A stretch of 64,000 nucleotides of DNA from contig BGZK01000097.1 in the NCBI GenBank assembly GCA_005406025.1, positions 186,001 to 250,000 of the forward strand, given 5' to 3'. Below, in pieces: positions 22,470 to 33,659 of this stretch; the first letter of the stretch is position 1; every line of letters begins with the position of its first letter. Position numbers and translations under genes: made by a program. The stretch is from Eumeta japonica. Lineage: Eukaryota > Arthropoda > Insecta > Lepidoptera > Psychidae. The notes beneath the pieces were generated by a model. That model ran no database searches. It was not told the origin of the DNA and worked only from the letters and a program-made list of their open reading frames with translations.

Positions 22470-23010
22470 AAGTACAATTTCAGACGGACGGCCGAATCGC
22501 GACCAAGCCGTGGGGCTTTCTGGTTCGACTACGGAACCCGAGAAACTGCAAAACGGTTTTGTTGAACGGATTCGGAGCCATTAGCTCTTAAACATTATCG
22601 TTACGGGAACATCGAACCGAATCTTTTATTTCTTTTTATGGCAGCTATTACAACGAAAGGGATCTGCAAATGTATGTAAGAATAAAGGAGACGCGGCTCG
22701 GGCGGCCGTCTCTTCCGAGGCCTCGTCCCTTCGTCTATCAGGGCCGCGTTGCTCCGGGCGCCGCTAGCTCCTATATCGGTCACAAAAGGGCCTCTTATCA
22801 GCAAAATATTCGGTGCGGCACAATGGGCGAAAGACGCAATCGCACAGACAGACCTCCACGTCCCAATTCTCCCGATGATTGTTTGCTGGGGATGTACGGG
22901 CGATCGATCCGCCGCGCCGAAGCGAGCTCATTATATTTATATTTCCCTTATTACCTTTTATTTACGGGGCCGTCGTTTGTTTGGGATTTTAGTGAAAGCT
23001 TTTCCGAGAA
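22470..23010. other. CpG-rich patch, candidate conserved element or exon cluster
   Basis: The block has an unusually high CpG density for this window (for example 22483-22520, 22693-22770, 22890-22922). Overlapping + frames of 195 and 91 codons run through parts of it, but neither has recognisable motifs, and both extend into A/T-rich sequence with degraded composition. I treat it as non-coding, possibly a conserved regulatory cluster. Confidence 0.3.
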
Positions 23011-24455
23011 GGACTGTGCTGTAAGTGGACGCTGCTCATGTCTTAGTGGGAAGGGTTTTCAGATAAGTGTAAGGCTTAGTATGAGAGTGAAATTGCTAAT
23101 AATTACGTGTCACAGGAAGCTGCTGGAAATTGTGTCAAGTTTATTATCCAATACATTTCGCGTTCTTTTATTGTCGGTTTCGAAAACGATCCGTCTCTCA
23201 GTCTTCTGTATGAACTGTCATCGGTCATGGTTTCACGCAGTATACTATAAATTATGAAAATAACGCGGTTCATTAAATTACTATTTTTTTTTAATCAGTA
23301 CATGTAACAAACGAACCATTTTATTGCTTAGAAACATACATTTTGTGATTGAGATTTAGTAAAAAATACTTTTTAATCAAATTTAAACTATTTATTTGAC
23401 TAAATGAGCCTTTAAAAAAGTGTATTCGTTAAAGTTTATCATAAATACAGCAACGTAAGAATAGGAGGTACCTAGAACTAATCGTTGTAGCGTATACGTT
23501 CTTAAGTCAACGACGTAATATATTCCGGCCGCATTAAAATGTTGTTAAGTGTCGATACCAACTTCTGTCTGAAATCGGGACAATTTCAGTGCAAATCTTG
23601 GAATGAAATAAACTTAACCTTGTCGAATTTAACACCAAAAACACACATCTTTGTTCGTTTACCCGTAAAAGCCTTTCATTTCTTCACACCAGAAGAACTC
23701 CCTTTAGAGCCACATCTAGTATAGGGATGTTCGGTGTAGACATATCAAGCAGCGTTCGGTTATGCGATGATCTAGAGAGAAAAATAAAATTAACTACTAA
23801 AAAGTTTGGCGTGCTGAATAGAGCGCGACAGTAATTCAAGCTGAATCACTTTTCAAGGCACAGGTCTGATTACATTTGGACTACTTTCATCGCTTCTGGG
23901 CAGGAGCACTCCAAAGTCAACTCTTGCCTCCAGACAACATACAACATCTCGAATGGTCGGCGACCATGTAGTCTACTTACTAGTGTCAAAATATAAGGCA
24001 TTATGGCCGTATATCAACCTTATCTTTTGGTCATGTTGAATATAGCTCCTAGGGACCGCAGAAGTAAGTGTTTGGCATTAACTTCAATTTGCCTTCAGTT
24101 GAAATCCAGGTGCCAGTAAGGAAAAGGGTCTTAACCCACAGACAGAAGTACAATAAAGTGATCTAATAACAGTTCTTTTATTTCGTTTGACTTACGAAAC
24201 TCTAAAAATTATGTGTATTGCTTTAAGTTTTGAAGTTACTAACATCCTTGAATTATGGAGCAATGTACTTAAAAATGTATCTTTTGACTCTTGAAAGTTT
24301 ATCCCACAAAAGTAATTCACAACCTGAAAAACGAATAAAAACGAATATTATAATACGAAGCGCACACAATATACCCGCTACAAATACATTTTATTGCTGA
24401 TTGGCCGTTAGCCGCCCGATCCGCTGGGATTAAATTAAAATTTGACAATGATTGC
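23011..24455. other. A/T-rich non-coding stretch
   Basis: No gene is supported. Small frames such as 23539-23724 (+) lack identifiable domains. Confidence 0.35.
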
Positions 24456-24459
24456 TTTT

Positions 24460-24645
24460 TTATGATTGGAAATTGCCTACGGCTTCACCCTGGTGAACAA
24501 AGAATAATTTTTCAACTTCTATATAGCTCGAACCGGCCGTCATTTCTATTCGTGATATTTGTTCTGCTTTCGGTCTCATAACTAGTTTCACTGTCCGATT
24601 TGAACTAGCTTTTTCTGTTTTTTCCGATCCTATTCTAACTTTCAA
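24460..24645 (-). repeat. Degenerate hexamer tract of the modular repeat family
   Basis: The - strand shows 'AGGATCGGAAAAAAC', 'GAGACCGAAAGC', 'GAATAGAAATGACGG' and then 'GGGTGAAGCCGTAGGC', a diverged version of the CCCGCGGCTTCGCCC head. The 61-codon open frame across it is a product of the repeat. Confidence 0.45.
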
Positions 24646-24670
24646 CAGAATCCATCTGGTACATTTTTTT

Positions 24671-24730
24671 ACTATATTGTTAATGATAATATAGTAAATA
24701 ATGACAATAGCAACACTCTAATGAGTGTTG
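24671..24730. repeat. Two adjacent short hairpins
   Basis: ACTATATT (24671-24678) pairs with AATATAGT (24688-24695). Immediately after, CAACACTC (24711-24718) pairs with GAGTGTTG (24723-24730) across TAAT. They are possibly the end of a small inverted-repeat element. Confidence 0.5.
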
Positions 24731-26810
24731 CCAATAATGAACTCGAACTAAATATTGTATAGCTGTAAACAACACTCGCTTGCGGGAATTCAAAAGAAAA
24801 TTTGTAAACGCAACATCAAAAATACACAATAGTTTTGGTGACTGAAAATTATGTAAACAAAGTTTGTGTAAAATTACTTGTGTTGGATTTACTTTATAAA
24901 ATATGCTTCTCTCATTATTTTTTGTGATATTAAGAGACTTGATAAAAAAACTAGAGGGCGATGTAAATTTAGCGACTTTCAAAGCCAATTAAGTGCTAAA
25001 TATCAGAGGCAAAATCACTTGAAACGTTTTAATGCCTTATTAAATACTTACCCAATGACAATCCCTCCCAAAGTGCGCCAAAATATGTGCTTAAATTTTA
25101 TCAATAGAAAACTATTTCTATTTTTTTTTTTAGTAATTTTCTTACATTATATATATATGGATACTCACGTAAATTCCTGCCTGTAAAATTTTATGCAAGT
25201 CAATGAAGAAAGGCCGGAGACGTAAAGCTGTGACGAACGGATAAATAGCCTAGATGAAGACCGTATACGTTAAGGTCCTATTCACATTTAACTACGGAAC
25301 CCTAAAAATATCATATATTGCTAATGGAGTCTCAAAAAATAGTTTATTTTTAAATAACTGGCGAGTAATTGCATTAAAATTGGATACGAAAATAAAAATC
25401 CCAACCGAACAATGTCCATAATGTGTTTCAATGCAACCATAATTTCCGCGAATCCCAAAATGATAAATAATGCATACGTTGAGTCACAAAAATGGCACAT
25501 TTCCAGCAAACTCTCGAAGGAAAGTTATTGTCTCTCCTTCGTAAGATATAACCTTTCAGATTTCAACTAGTTCAGTGATCGATCTTCCGACCCGCATTTG
25601 TTGTAAGTCGAGACGGCTTCGGCCAAACAATGAGTTATGTTCTGTGACCGCTCGCTCATAGCCATAAATGTAATATTACACTACGGAATTCTATATTTCG
25701 CTTGCCTCCATAGGCTGCATCGAGATCTATCGCTGCCCTAAGGGACTATATGCTACTCAGTTCCAAATAATAGTGTAATATCAATCATTCACAAATCTTG
25801 TTTACAAATAAAGAAAACGATTTTTTTAATATTTCCGTCAATCACATAAAATTGTTAATTAACCATAAAAATTGTTATAAATAAAATCTGCCGGCATAGA
25901 TTCAATTTCAAAAATTATAAGTTTAAAGCTGTAATTGCTTATTTTAATTTACTAACGAACATGTAATCTATATGCTTGACGAGAAGAACATACTAATTTT
26001 AAGAAGGAACATTTAATTTTAAGATGGGATGTGATGTGTTTTGCGTAAGCTACTGAATTCATTAAGACAGGATAACTGTACCGAATTTAATATGTACCAA
26101 AATAAAAACTACATAAATTTGCTTTAATAAAGTGACGTAAACGCCTGACAAAATGAGATGGAAGTGGTCTTAAAGCATGTTTCTACAATACTGGAAACGT
26201 ATACATTCTATGTGTTCAATGGACCATAGTTGGCATTTTAATACTACAGAATTATAATACTTGCAAATTCAATTGCTAGAGGACGATTATAATGCTGTGC
26301 TTATTTTAAAAGCGAGTTTAACGATAAAAATAAATGAAAAGCACAAAGATACAATACATAATATTTAATTGTATTCAGAGAGAGATGAGGGTCAGGGCGT
26401 ATGGTGCTAATAGGGTTCTATAAGGTTCTATATATAATCTCTAACATATAGGGTTTAACCTTAGGGCTAGAATGCGTAACTGTTTTGTGAATCATAAATT
26501 ATATTAAATATTGTATTTACAATTATAATGTAGTGGGCGCCACCCGACAGCAAGTGCCGAAAAAAGATTTATAATCAAATTTAATGGTATTCACAATTAA
26601 ATGTTAAGATAAATTTGACACAGTCTCTGCATGGAGAACTGTTAAAAATGATCATACTTGCACAAAAAGATTAGGATACCTGATTTCGAACACTGAATTG
26701 AAATTTCACACCTACATTGATGCTTGGATTCTCATCTGATGTGATGAAACCCCGGCAGTAGGCAATGCAGGTAGACTTGTTTTATCAAAATATAGCAGGC
26801 TAAGGCTGCT
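24731..26810. other. A/T-rich non-coding stretch
   Basis: A coding-like + segment at about 24935-25110 ('RGRCKFSDFQSQL', 'KVRQNMCLNFINRK') may be a transposon relic; I cannot name it. Nothing else is recognised. Confidence 0.3.
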
Positions 26811-26811
26811 T

Positions 26812-26878
26812 CAGAAATGGAACGCTGTGCGAAGTGCACAGCATTCCATTCCTGAGGTATCCTAACCTAACCTAACCG
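26812..26878. repeat. Hairpin repeat ending in (CCTAA)3
   Basis: TGGAACGCTGTGC and GCACAGCATTCCA pair around a short loop (26817-26849) with one mismatch. 'CCTAACCTAACCTAACC' follows at 26861-26877. CCTAA/TTAGG is the insect telomere unit, but this short run is internal and part of a dispersed lepidopteran repeat. Confidence 0.55.
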
Positions 26879-27730
26879 GCCTCTGCACATAAAAAAAAAA
26901 AAACATCAGTTACGCATTCTTGCAGCGGTGAAAAAGAGGTATTCTCAAACCACTATAACACGTGTCACTGATTATAACCGGGATAGCAAATTCCACAAAT
27001 CATTTCTCTAAACAAAACTTTATATCTTGCTCTTTGCTTAAGAGGGTCCCACAATAAGGGTTAATATTAGACAGGAGAAGACTGACTAGTTATAGCATTT
27101 CCTGGAGAGAAATTCGTTTTTCACATGCCCTGAGGAAATTCCAATCAGAAATAGAATACCCAGAAATTTTTGTATTTAAAAAGCGATTTTCAAAAATATT
27201 TGCTTATAAAACAAAGATGTTAATGCTTGCATAAAATTTTGGAAGCGGGGAGATTTGCTAATCACACTACACGTCTGAATATTAAAGTTGAAGTAAATGC
27301 ACTAATCGTACAATACAGCTAACAGCCAAAGTGTTAAATCGAAACACGTCATATATAGAAATCCATCAAGACAAGACAAGGCAATTGCATTGACAGGTCG
27401 TAAAAATTGATACGGTATACGAGAAGTCTTCAAATCGAAAAGTCAAAATCTTCTGTTTTTATCTTTCGTTTGCCATACTGATTCTCGCAATATGTATTAG
27501 CCATAATAAGCAGTAATAGGCATAAGTTACACGTTCTATTAACATCTATTATTCTTACTATTACTTCGGCAAACAAACGAAAGTACAATGTGAATACTAC
27601 ATTTTTATTCATCTGTCGGAATATAGTATAAAAGAGTATTAAAATAGAGTTAAATAAATACAACCATCAAAAAGATTAGACTGACAACTGAGGTTATGTA
27701 CAAGTGTTCTGAAATCACAGACAATTTAAA
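26879..27730. other. A/T-rich non-coding stretch
   Basis: I see no gene or recognisable repeat. Confidence 0.35.
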
Positions 27731-27924
27731 TCATAAAAAAAAATCATGTAAATGTGTTACCAATCGGTAGTGTGTGTCAGCTTTTGATAATTTATCACCA
27801 AAAGAGAATGAACGTTGTCGAATGTAGTGAGTATTTGAAAAATGATTCAAATAATAAACAGCAACCTGAGCATCGTTATGAGATCCATCATCAATCAAAC
27901 GAATGAGATTATCCTCGGAGGAGG
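27731..27924 (-). CDS. Candidate last exon of an unrecognised secreted protein
   Basis: On the - strand, 'TTTATTTGTAG' is followed by 64 codons to a TGA at 27733-27731. The exon opens in phase 1. The translation includes SSEDNLIRLIDDGSHNDAQV and VYYLNHFSNTHY, a balanced composition unlike the A/T noise around it. A GTAACA at 27760-27755 could instead be a donor, shortening the exon and continuing the gene leftward. Phase 1 matches the end of the candidate exon at 32033-31904, and the three segments joined give exactly 153 codons with stop. A neighbouring - frame at 28170-28100 (VDSIIAPYKDN, KSTRAKLWMKLG) with a GTAATA donor, also phase 1, could be an alternative upstream exon. No domain is recognised; the model is inference. 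Confidence 0.32.
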
Positions 27925-28499
27925 CTACAAATAAAGTATGTAACAATAAATAAACCAAGAAAATAAGCAACTCAAATTATTTTTAATGATTACTTATACA
28001 ATACTATGCAATTGAGAACTACTTCTACGGCATTTGTGACTATGTGGTAAGTAATCGATATCGGTTTTGGAATTTCAATGAGAGCTGTAAACACCTTATT
28101 ACCTTTAACACCTAATTTCATCCACAGCTTCGCTCTCGTGGACTTCGCTTTGTTATCTTTATAAGGAGCGATGATGCTATCAACCATTATCCTGAATTTG
28201 GGTCCGGTCTCAATCTACATCCCTATTCTGCCATCGATCCAATTCAAAAGCAAAAACTAGTACCTTTATAAGCTATAGCCTATACTATAATGCATCAGAA
28301 TAATGCTTCGATTCCAAATTTACAGTTGAAGAGCTTCCAAGCTATTAAACTAAAGTTTCATCAAAATTTTTCAGTATTTTTTTTGTAATTATAACAAACC
28401 TTCCTCCATTCTCACAAACTTTTGCGTTTATATTATTAGTACAACAATAAGAATCACCTTATTGTTTAAATTTTGATCAAAAATCAGTTTATTATTTGT

Positions 28500-28575
28500 T
28501 AGTGGTAATAGCCGAGTGGTAGATAAAGTCTTTTCAAATGAAAAGCACCTATTGAGCACAGTGCAATTGTTGATG
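28500..28575 (+). repeat. tRNA-like SINE head
   Basis: 'TAGCCGAGTGGTAGA' resembles an RNA polymerase III A box of a tRNA (Leu/Ser-like). A matching B box is degraded ('GCACAGTGCAATTG'), and no cloverleaf closes, so this is a SINE relic and not a tRNA gene. Confidence 0.4.
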
Positions 28576-28579
28576 AATT

Positions 28580-29710
28580 TTAACTAGAGTCAGATTTAAA
28601 AAAGCTAATTTCGAACGTTAATGACGACGTTTGTCGACTTCTATACGATTTGTATCATTAATTGGTATTATTATTTGTCAATTAAATTGACTAGAAGTTT
28701 ACACGGACCTTTTTCGTAGTATAGAATGTAGAACACAAGTTGTAGATTTTCATATATTTAACTGTTCCAATGATTGTTCTGGATTTTTGGATTTTTCATT
28801 AACTTTTATAAATTTCCTTTATTTTAAATGAACACGTTAAAATAAAAGGTATTAAAAAAATATACATACATATCTATTTGCCCTGTTTATTAAAATGTGA
28901 GTTCAGTATCCAGACCGCAGTCATGGTACAGGTCAAACTTAAACTTGGAAGTCTTAACCAATCCAGAAATCACTTAACATAAACCATAAAACTTTTCTGC
29001 CTGCCTGTTTACCTACCCTATGCCCGACTTCCTATTTGACTGTCTTTCTGTGTGTCTGTTAGTGTGTTAGTCACAGCAATCTCTCTGAGTGAATCGCTAG
29101 CCACTGTTTTTATTGACGTGAAATTCTCTAAAATTGCAAAATTTAATCTGCCCATATCATGAAACAGGATAATTTGCTATTTTGTGATACAAAAAGAAAA
29201 AAGAGGTATATCAGATTAGTAATGACGCTTCTGTCGCGGCCTTCAAAATAATCGACTAAAAGTATATATACATATATATTCTTTTATTTCATATAACTAA
29301 TTATTTGTATAATTATAACGATAATGTATGATAATTACTGACTAAAAGTTTAACAACAACGCGTCAGGTGTGTTTAATTAAGCACAATTTCATCTTAACC
29401 TTCAGCTAGATGAAACTGAAATTCTCCAAGAAAATCTCTATCGAAGTTTTTTTAGCTCAAGTTTTAGCTTTTATTATAACGTTTTTGTACGTTTGCCTAT
29501 TTTTATAAACAGACATCGTAACAAAATCGTCTATTAAACGATATGTCTGATATAATCATATTACGCCTTAGGCTTTGTGCTAGAAAATAGGGCTTAATTT
29601 GACATTTCTATGTACACCTATATATGTCCATTAAATAAAAGACATCATAATTTACATATATTTTTAGTAATACCTATTTTTTTGTAGTTGATATTGTAGT
29701 TTTGAGTTAT
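28580..29710. other. A/T-rich non-coding stretch
   Basis: A 'CTGTCTTTCTGTGTGTCTG' low-complexity piece occurs near 29038-29056. No gene is supported. Confidence 0.35.
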
Positions 29711-29714
29711 GGAG

Positions 29715-30010
29715 CTTAGATTGGTTTAATATCCGTGGAGGTGTCATACAGAGATGTGTAGCATCACCGTAGCTCTTCAACCTATTGGTAGTATGAAAAA
29801 GAATGATCTACGGAGACTTCATACACGAGATTCATACATACGAGAGATTCATGCACTTTGTGAGTAGCGGACCGATAAGAGCACTCTATATAGATGCTGC
29901 AGTGCCAGCGTAAATGAGGTATTCACTTTACGGATTGACATCCGTAGACGTGTCAAACAGGGATGTCCAATAAAATTAGTGAGGTGGAGACGCGATCCTT
30001 GAGTAGTATG
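29715..30010 (+). pseudogene. Two reverse-transcriptase scraps of non-LTR elements
   Basis: At about 29729-29800 the + strand reads NIRGGVIQRCVASP, a stop and LFNLLVV. At about 29869-29990 it reads GPIRALYIDA and, after a frame change, LRIDIRRRVKQGCP. Both match the 'RRGV.QGC..SP' region of non-LTR reverse transcriptases; the first resembles the 53.8-57.2-kb LINE. They are short, frameshifted and dead, and abut the mariner copy that starts at 30101. Confidence 0.6.
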
Positions 30011-30100
30011 CGTAAAGTGTCTTTTGAAAGTAGCGGTGTTAGTCTTAAATAGCGGTCCCCGACATGACGACACTTGGATCAAAATATTACCTACTACTCA

Positions 30101-31408
30101 TACGAGGATTGTTATTTATGAGTCCAGAATATCAAAAAGAAACAAATATCTACCAATAAATATGGCTTTTTTGATTTTGAAAATATTCGCCATGATGATC
30201 GATGCACTTTTGCACATATTGAAACCAATTTTTATACAACTTTTTTCATTCTAATTGAGGTATCTCCAAAACATGCATTTTGAACGCTTCAACAGCCTCT
30301 TTGCAGCTCGAAAAATGTTGACTACGTAATTTATTCTTCACACTTAGGAATAAAAAGAAATCGTTGGGTGCCAAATCCGGGCTGTTGACCCGACAATTAG
30401 ATCTTCTGGCCTTCCAAAAACCGAGTTGTTTCGGCCGACGTGTGACAGCTAACATTGTTATGATTAGGATGATTCAGCGTTATCGGTTGTTCTTTCTTAT
30501 TTTTTCAAAGACTTCTGTCAAACAAACGCTCGTGTACCACTCCGTATTGACCATTTTATCACTTTCTAGAGGCACTGTAACCACATGTTCATTTATTCCA
30601 AGAAAACAGGCAACCATTTGCTTCAAATGTTTTTGGCATGAATGATTTTTGTTGGGTTCGATTCATCTTAGAACACCTAAACCGTCGAATGTTGATTAGA
30701 TTCGGGATCATACGTATAGATATAAAATTTGTCAACTGTGTAGATGTTATAAGTATCTTTTGACGCACCAGTGTAGTATTTTTTTTTTCATTTTTTTTCA
30801 CCAATCAACACGAGCTTGTTCTGATCAATGCTCAAGTTGGATTCTCAACGCGAACAAATTTTTTATACAGCCAAATTTTCGTGTAATATCTTATGTATGC
30901 TCGTCATACTTATGTTCAGGGACGCTTTTATCTCGCAATATAAATAAATATATATATATATATGTATATATATAACATGGCGATCTTGCATTATTAGTTC
31001 CCGCACAGCATTGATATGGTACAACAACCGGTTTAGGGTGACCTTCTTTAAATTCGTCCGTGAGCATAGACCGCCTATGATTAAACTCACTAAACCAGTG
31101 ATAGATAGTGATTTTTAATGATACGTTCATCCTCAAAAAATCAAAATGAGTTGATCGATGCACTTTTTTTGAGTAAGGCCGCGCCGAAAATCGTAATAAA
31201 CCATTGCACGAAAATTTTTACAAGTTAAATCAATGGTGATAAAGACACGCAATGTTCAAAATTACGCCACAATTGTGAAACAATTGACAGTTACATAAAA
31301 TAAACTATATTTTACAGCCAAGGAGTTCTATTTTTAAATTTTAAAATTACTTCTAAAATATTGTTGTATATGTGACCAGTTTCGAATATATAAATAGCAG
31401 CTCTCGTA
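30101..31408 (-). pseudogene. Degenerate full-length mariner transposon
   Basis: The ends form inverted repeats: TACGAGGATTGTTATTTATG at 30101-30120 and ATATAAATAGCAGCTCTCGTA at the right, ending 31408. The 1308-bp length is typical of mariner. On the - strand the N-terminal helix-turn-helix region reads SLKITIYHWFSEFNHRRSM and FKEGHPKPVVV, and the C-terminal part reads NSPDLAPNDFFLFLSVKNKL, the conserved 'SPDLAPNDF' catalytic region. Frameshifts, stops and a (TA)n insertion near 30943-30974 break it. A sister copy with the same termini lies at 41365-42657 in the other orientation. Confidence 0.85.
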
Positions 31409-31900
31409 TTAAAGTTAAAGGATCAAGACATCTTATTTTTTTTTTATTTTTAGAGGTGTCGTTTGTGTCGGAGGTTATTAAAATTTTTAGTTGTATTTTA
31501 AATCCCGCTTTTTTTAATTTTGTGTTTTGCTAGTGGACACGCAATGGTCGACAATGGACGCTTTGTCCATTGTTACAATGGAATACAGGAGAAAAAGCCG
31601 ACTTAAGGCCAAGCTGACGTGGGATTAATCACATAAAAATCTTGCAGAGTTTTATTACGTAAAGTAAAGAGAATTGTTTAATAATACTCATGACAGGTAC
31701 GCTTTAGCGCAATGACAAGATTTAAAACGATGTAGACCGTGTGATCAATACGATATCAGCTACATCGTTTTACGTTACTACAACTGAGCCCCAGATAGAT
31801 AGACGATTTTAGGCAGAAGGATATCAAATTGATCCTATAAGGGTTCTATTTTTCCTTACAAAGTACAAAACGCGAAAGATAAAAAAAATCTTAGTATATT
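31409..31900. other. A/T-rich non-coding stretch
   Basis: No gene or repeat is recognised. A perfect near-palindrome 'ACGATGTAG..' pair near 31727-31770 was seen but is too small to classify. Confidence 0.3.
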
Positions 31901-31903
31901 TAC

Positions 31904-32033
31904 TTTCGATCTTCAGCTGGTGAGCACATGTTTTTTTTCGATTTTGTTCTTTGTGGTATACATTTTTCCCTTTGGGTAAAAACAGTCTAAAGTTTTCAAA
32001 ACTATCATCCATACATGTGTTTCTTATTAGCAC
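31904..32033 (-). CDS. Candidate internal exon of the unrecognised secreted protein
   Basis: On the - strand 'TATGGTGCAG' is followed by 43 codons plus one base, then the donor GTAAAT at 31903-31898. The exon opens in phase 0 and closes in phase 1. The translation contains VLIRNTCMDDSFENFRLFLP and KTCAHQLKIE; two cysteines 29 residues apart could form a disulphide. It stands out from its A/T-rich surroundings by a protein-like composition. The phases match exon 1 at 53195-53061 (ending in phase 0) and the exon at 27924-27731 (opening in phase 1). No family is recognised. It could be a chance open frame, and the preceding splice site lacks a strong pyrimidine tract. Confidence 0.32.
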
Positions 32034-32039
32034 CTGCAC

Positions 32040-33185
32040 CATAGTATTTGACAAAAACAGACAAACGTAGTTTGTTTTTTTCTTGAAAATACACATTTGA
32101 AACAAATGGACGTCTTGAACTTGTTTAGTATGCAGTTAAATTAAAATTAAATAAAAATTTAATTTAGTGGTATGTGAAAATATGGCAATCAAGACTATGT
32201 TCTACATCTATGTTCAAAATTTCAGTGTGTTTGTTAAACAAATTTAATGTTTATTATAACCACAAAAGGCTTATATTAGTTTAGTAAAAATTCAATTATC
32301 GGGATTGTCCATTGGCTCTAACTGAATTTTAGGGATATCACCATTTTTGTTGTTTAGGCGAATAATATAAGTGAGTACAATAATAATTTTTTGATCACAA
32401 TGCATTCGGCCGTTTCGGAGGTTAACCTGAACAAACATACAAATAATTAACTTATTTGAACTTTGTTCTTATCAATATTGGATTGTTTACAAATACACAA
32501 GCACATTATAAAAAGTATTAAGAAATTTTATATGAAATTATTGTAAAAACAATGTACAAAAATCGGCGATGATAGTTTAGATAACGTTCGTCGTTAGATA
32601 TTTTTTTATTATTGCGAAAAAATTGTACAACCTTTGTCAGGGGCGTGCTCGTCAATTATGTTACTATCAGTTCTTGTTTCAGTACAGACGTCATATAAAA
32701 ACAAGTCCTAGTGGAAAGGAGTATGTTGCTATTTTGTCGCTGCCTCTATGTTATCTTTACTCTGAGATTTTCTCGCTTTTTTGCCGCTAAATATATTGGC
32801 AGTACTATTTTATTTATGAAAATGGTTCAAACTAACGTAACTATATATATTGCAGTACAGGCGGTATCCTTCGTAAATCTTAGAGTGACCGGGAACTTGA
32901 ATTAAAGATAACAGGAAGATAACTATGTTTATTTGATCAGTTCTTTACGAATCTCATGTATACTCAATCTAATAGAACAAACATTTAACAATCCACTTTT
33001 TTATTACTTTCGTGGCCTCCGTACTCGGGCGTCAGCCCTCGTCACTTTTATTTCCTATCTCTCACTATCAACTTCCATTTCTCTTGTTTCTCGCCAGTTC
33101 GACTTCGAAGCCTAAGTTTGAATTCATTGACGGAAGCCAGTTGCCTTACATGCCACCTAAACCTACCTCAGCTACTACAATATAT
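32040..33185. other. A/T-rich non-coding stretch
   Basis: No gene is supported. Short overlapping frames near 32711-33300 are not coding-like. Confidence 0.35.
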
Positions 33186-33209
33186 ATATACAGTTATGGG
33201 GTTATGGTT

Positions 33210-33285
33210 AATAGCGGACAAACATCGTGGCACGAGAATATTATATATTTATAAAATTCTCGTGCCACGATGTTTGTCCGCTATT
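33210..33285. repeat. Perfect 30-bp inverted repeat with 16-base loop
   Basis: AATAGCGGACAAACATCGTG..GAGAAT (33210-33239) is perfectly complementary to 33256-33285. The loop is A/T-only. Sequence right of the hairpin (GCTTAACCAATCGTAATGCA) belongs to a dispersed lepidopteran repeat, so the structure may be a terminal hairpin of a mobile element. Transcribed, it would fold into a microRNA-precursor-like stem. Confidence 0.85.
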
Positions 33286-33611
33286 TACCCCAAAATTGCT
33301 TAACCAATCGTAATGCAATTTTACGCAGTGTATGTAATTTGATCTACTTTGAGAGATAAGATAGTTGTTATCCTATTTTCAGAAGAATAGACTTAGTTTT
33401 TTTTTGTAGGTAATATACAGACGACCTTTTTAGCCCAGTTTTAAATTTGGATTAACAATTTTACATTAAGCTTTTACTTCTCTCTCTTTTTTTATTCTTT
33501 ACAAGACGTCTCTTTTCAAATAAATAATATAAACTAAACTCAGAAAATTTTCAAAACTCAAATAACTAAATAAATAATCCAATATTTATCTTCTCTTCTC
33601 TCTGAGCGCTT

Positions 33612-33655
33612 CTCATACACCAAGTGGAGTCAGAGGACTCTTTTTGGTGTATGAG
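33612..33655. repeat. Nested hairpin
   Basis: CTCATACACCAA (33612-33623) pairs with TTGGTGTATGAG (33644-33655), and inside the loop GAGTC pairs with GACTC around AGAG. No function is recognised. Confidence 0.65.
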
Positions 33656-33659
33656 GCGG

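Noticed and set aside
22670..23257. 195-codon + frame
   Set aside because: It crosses from CpG-rich into A/T-rich sequence, with Arg-rich then Leu/Ser-rich translation and no motif; more likely chance openness in a CpG-rich patch.
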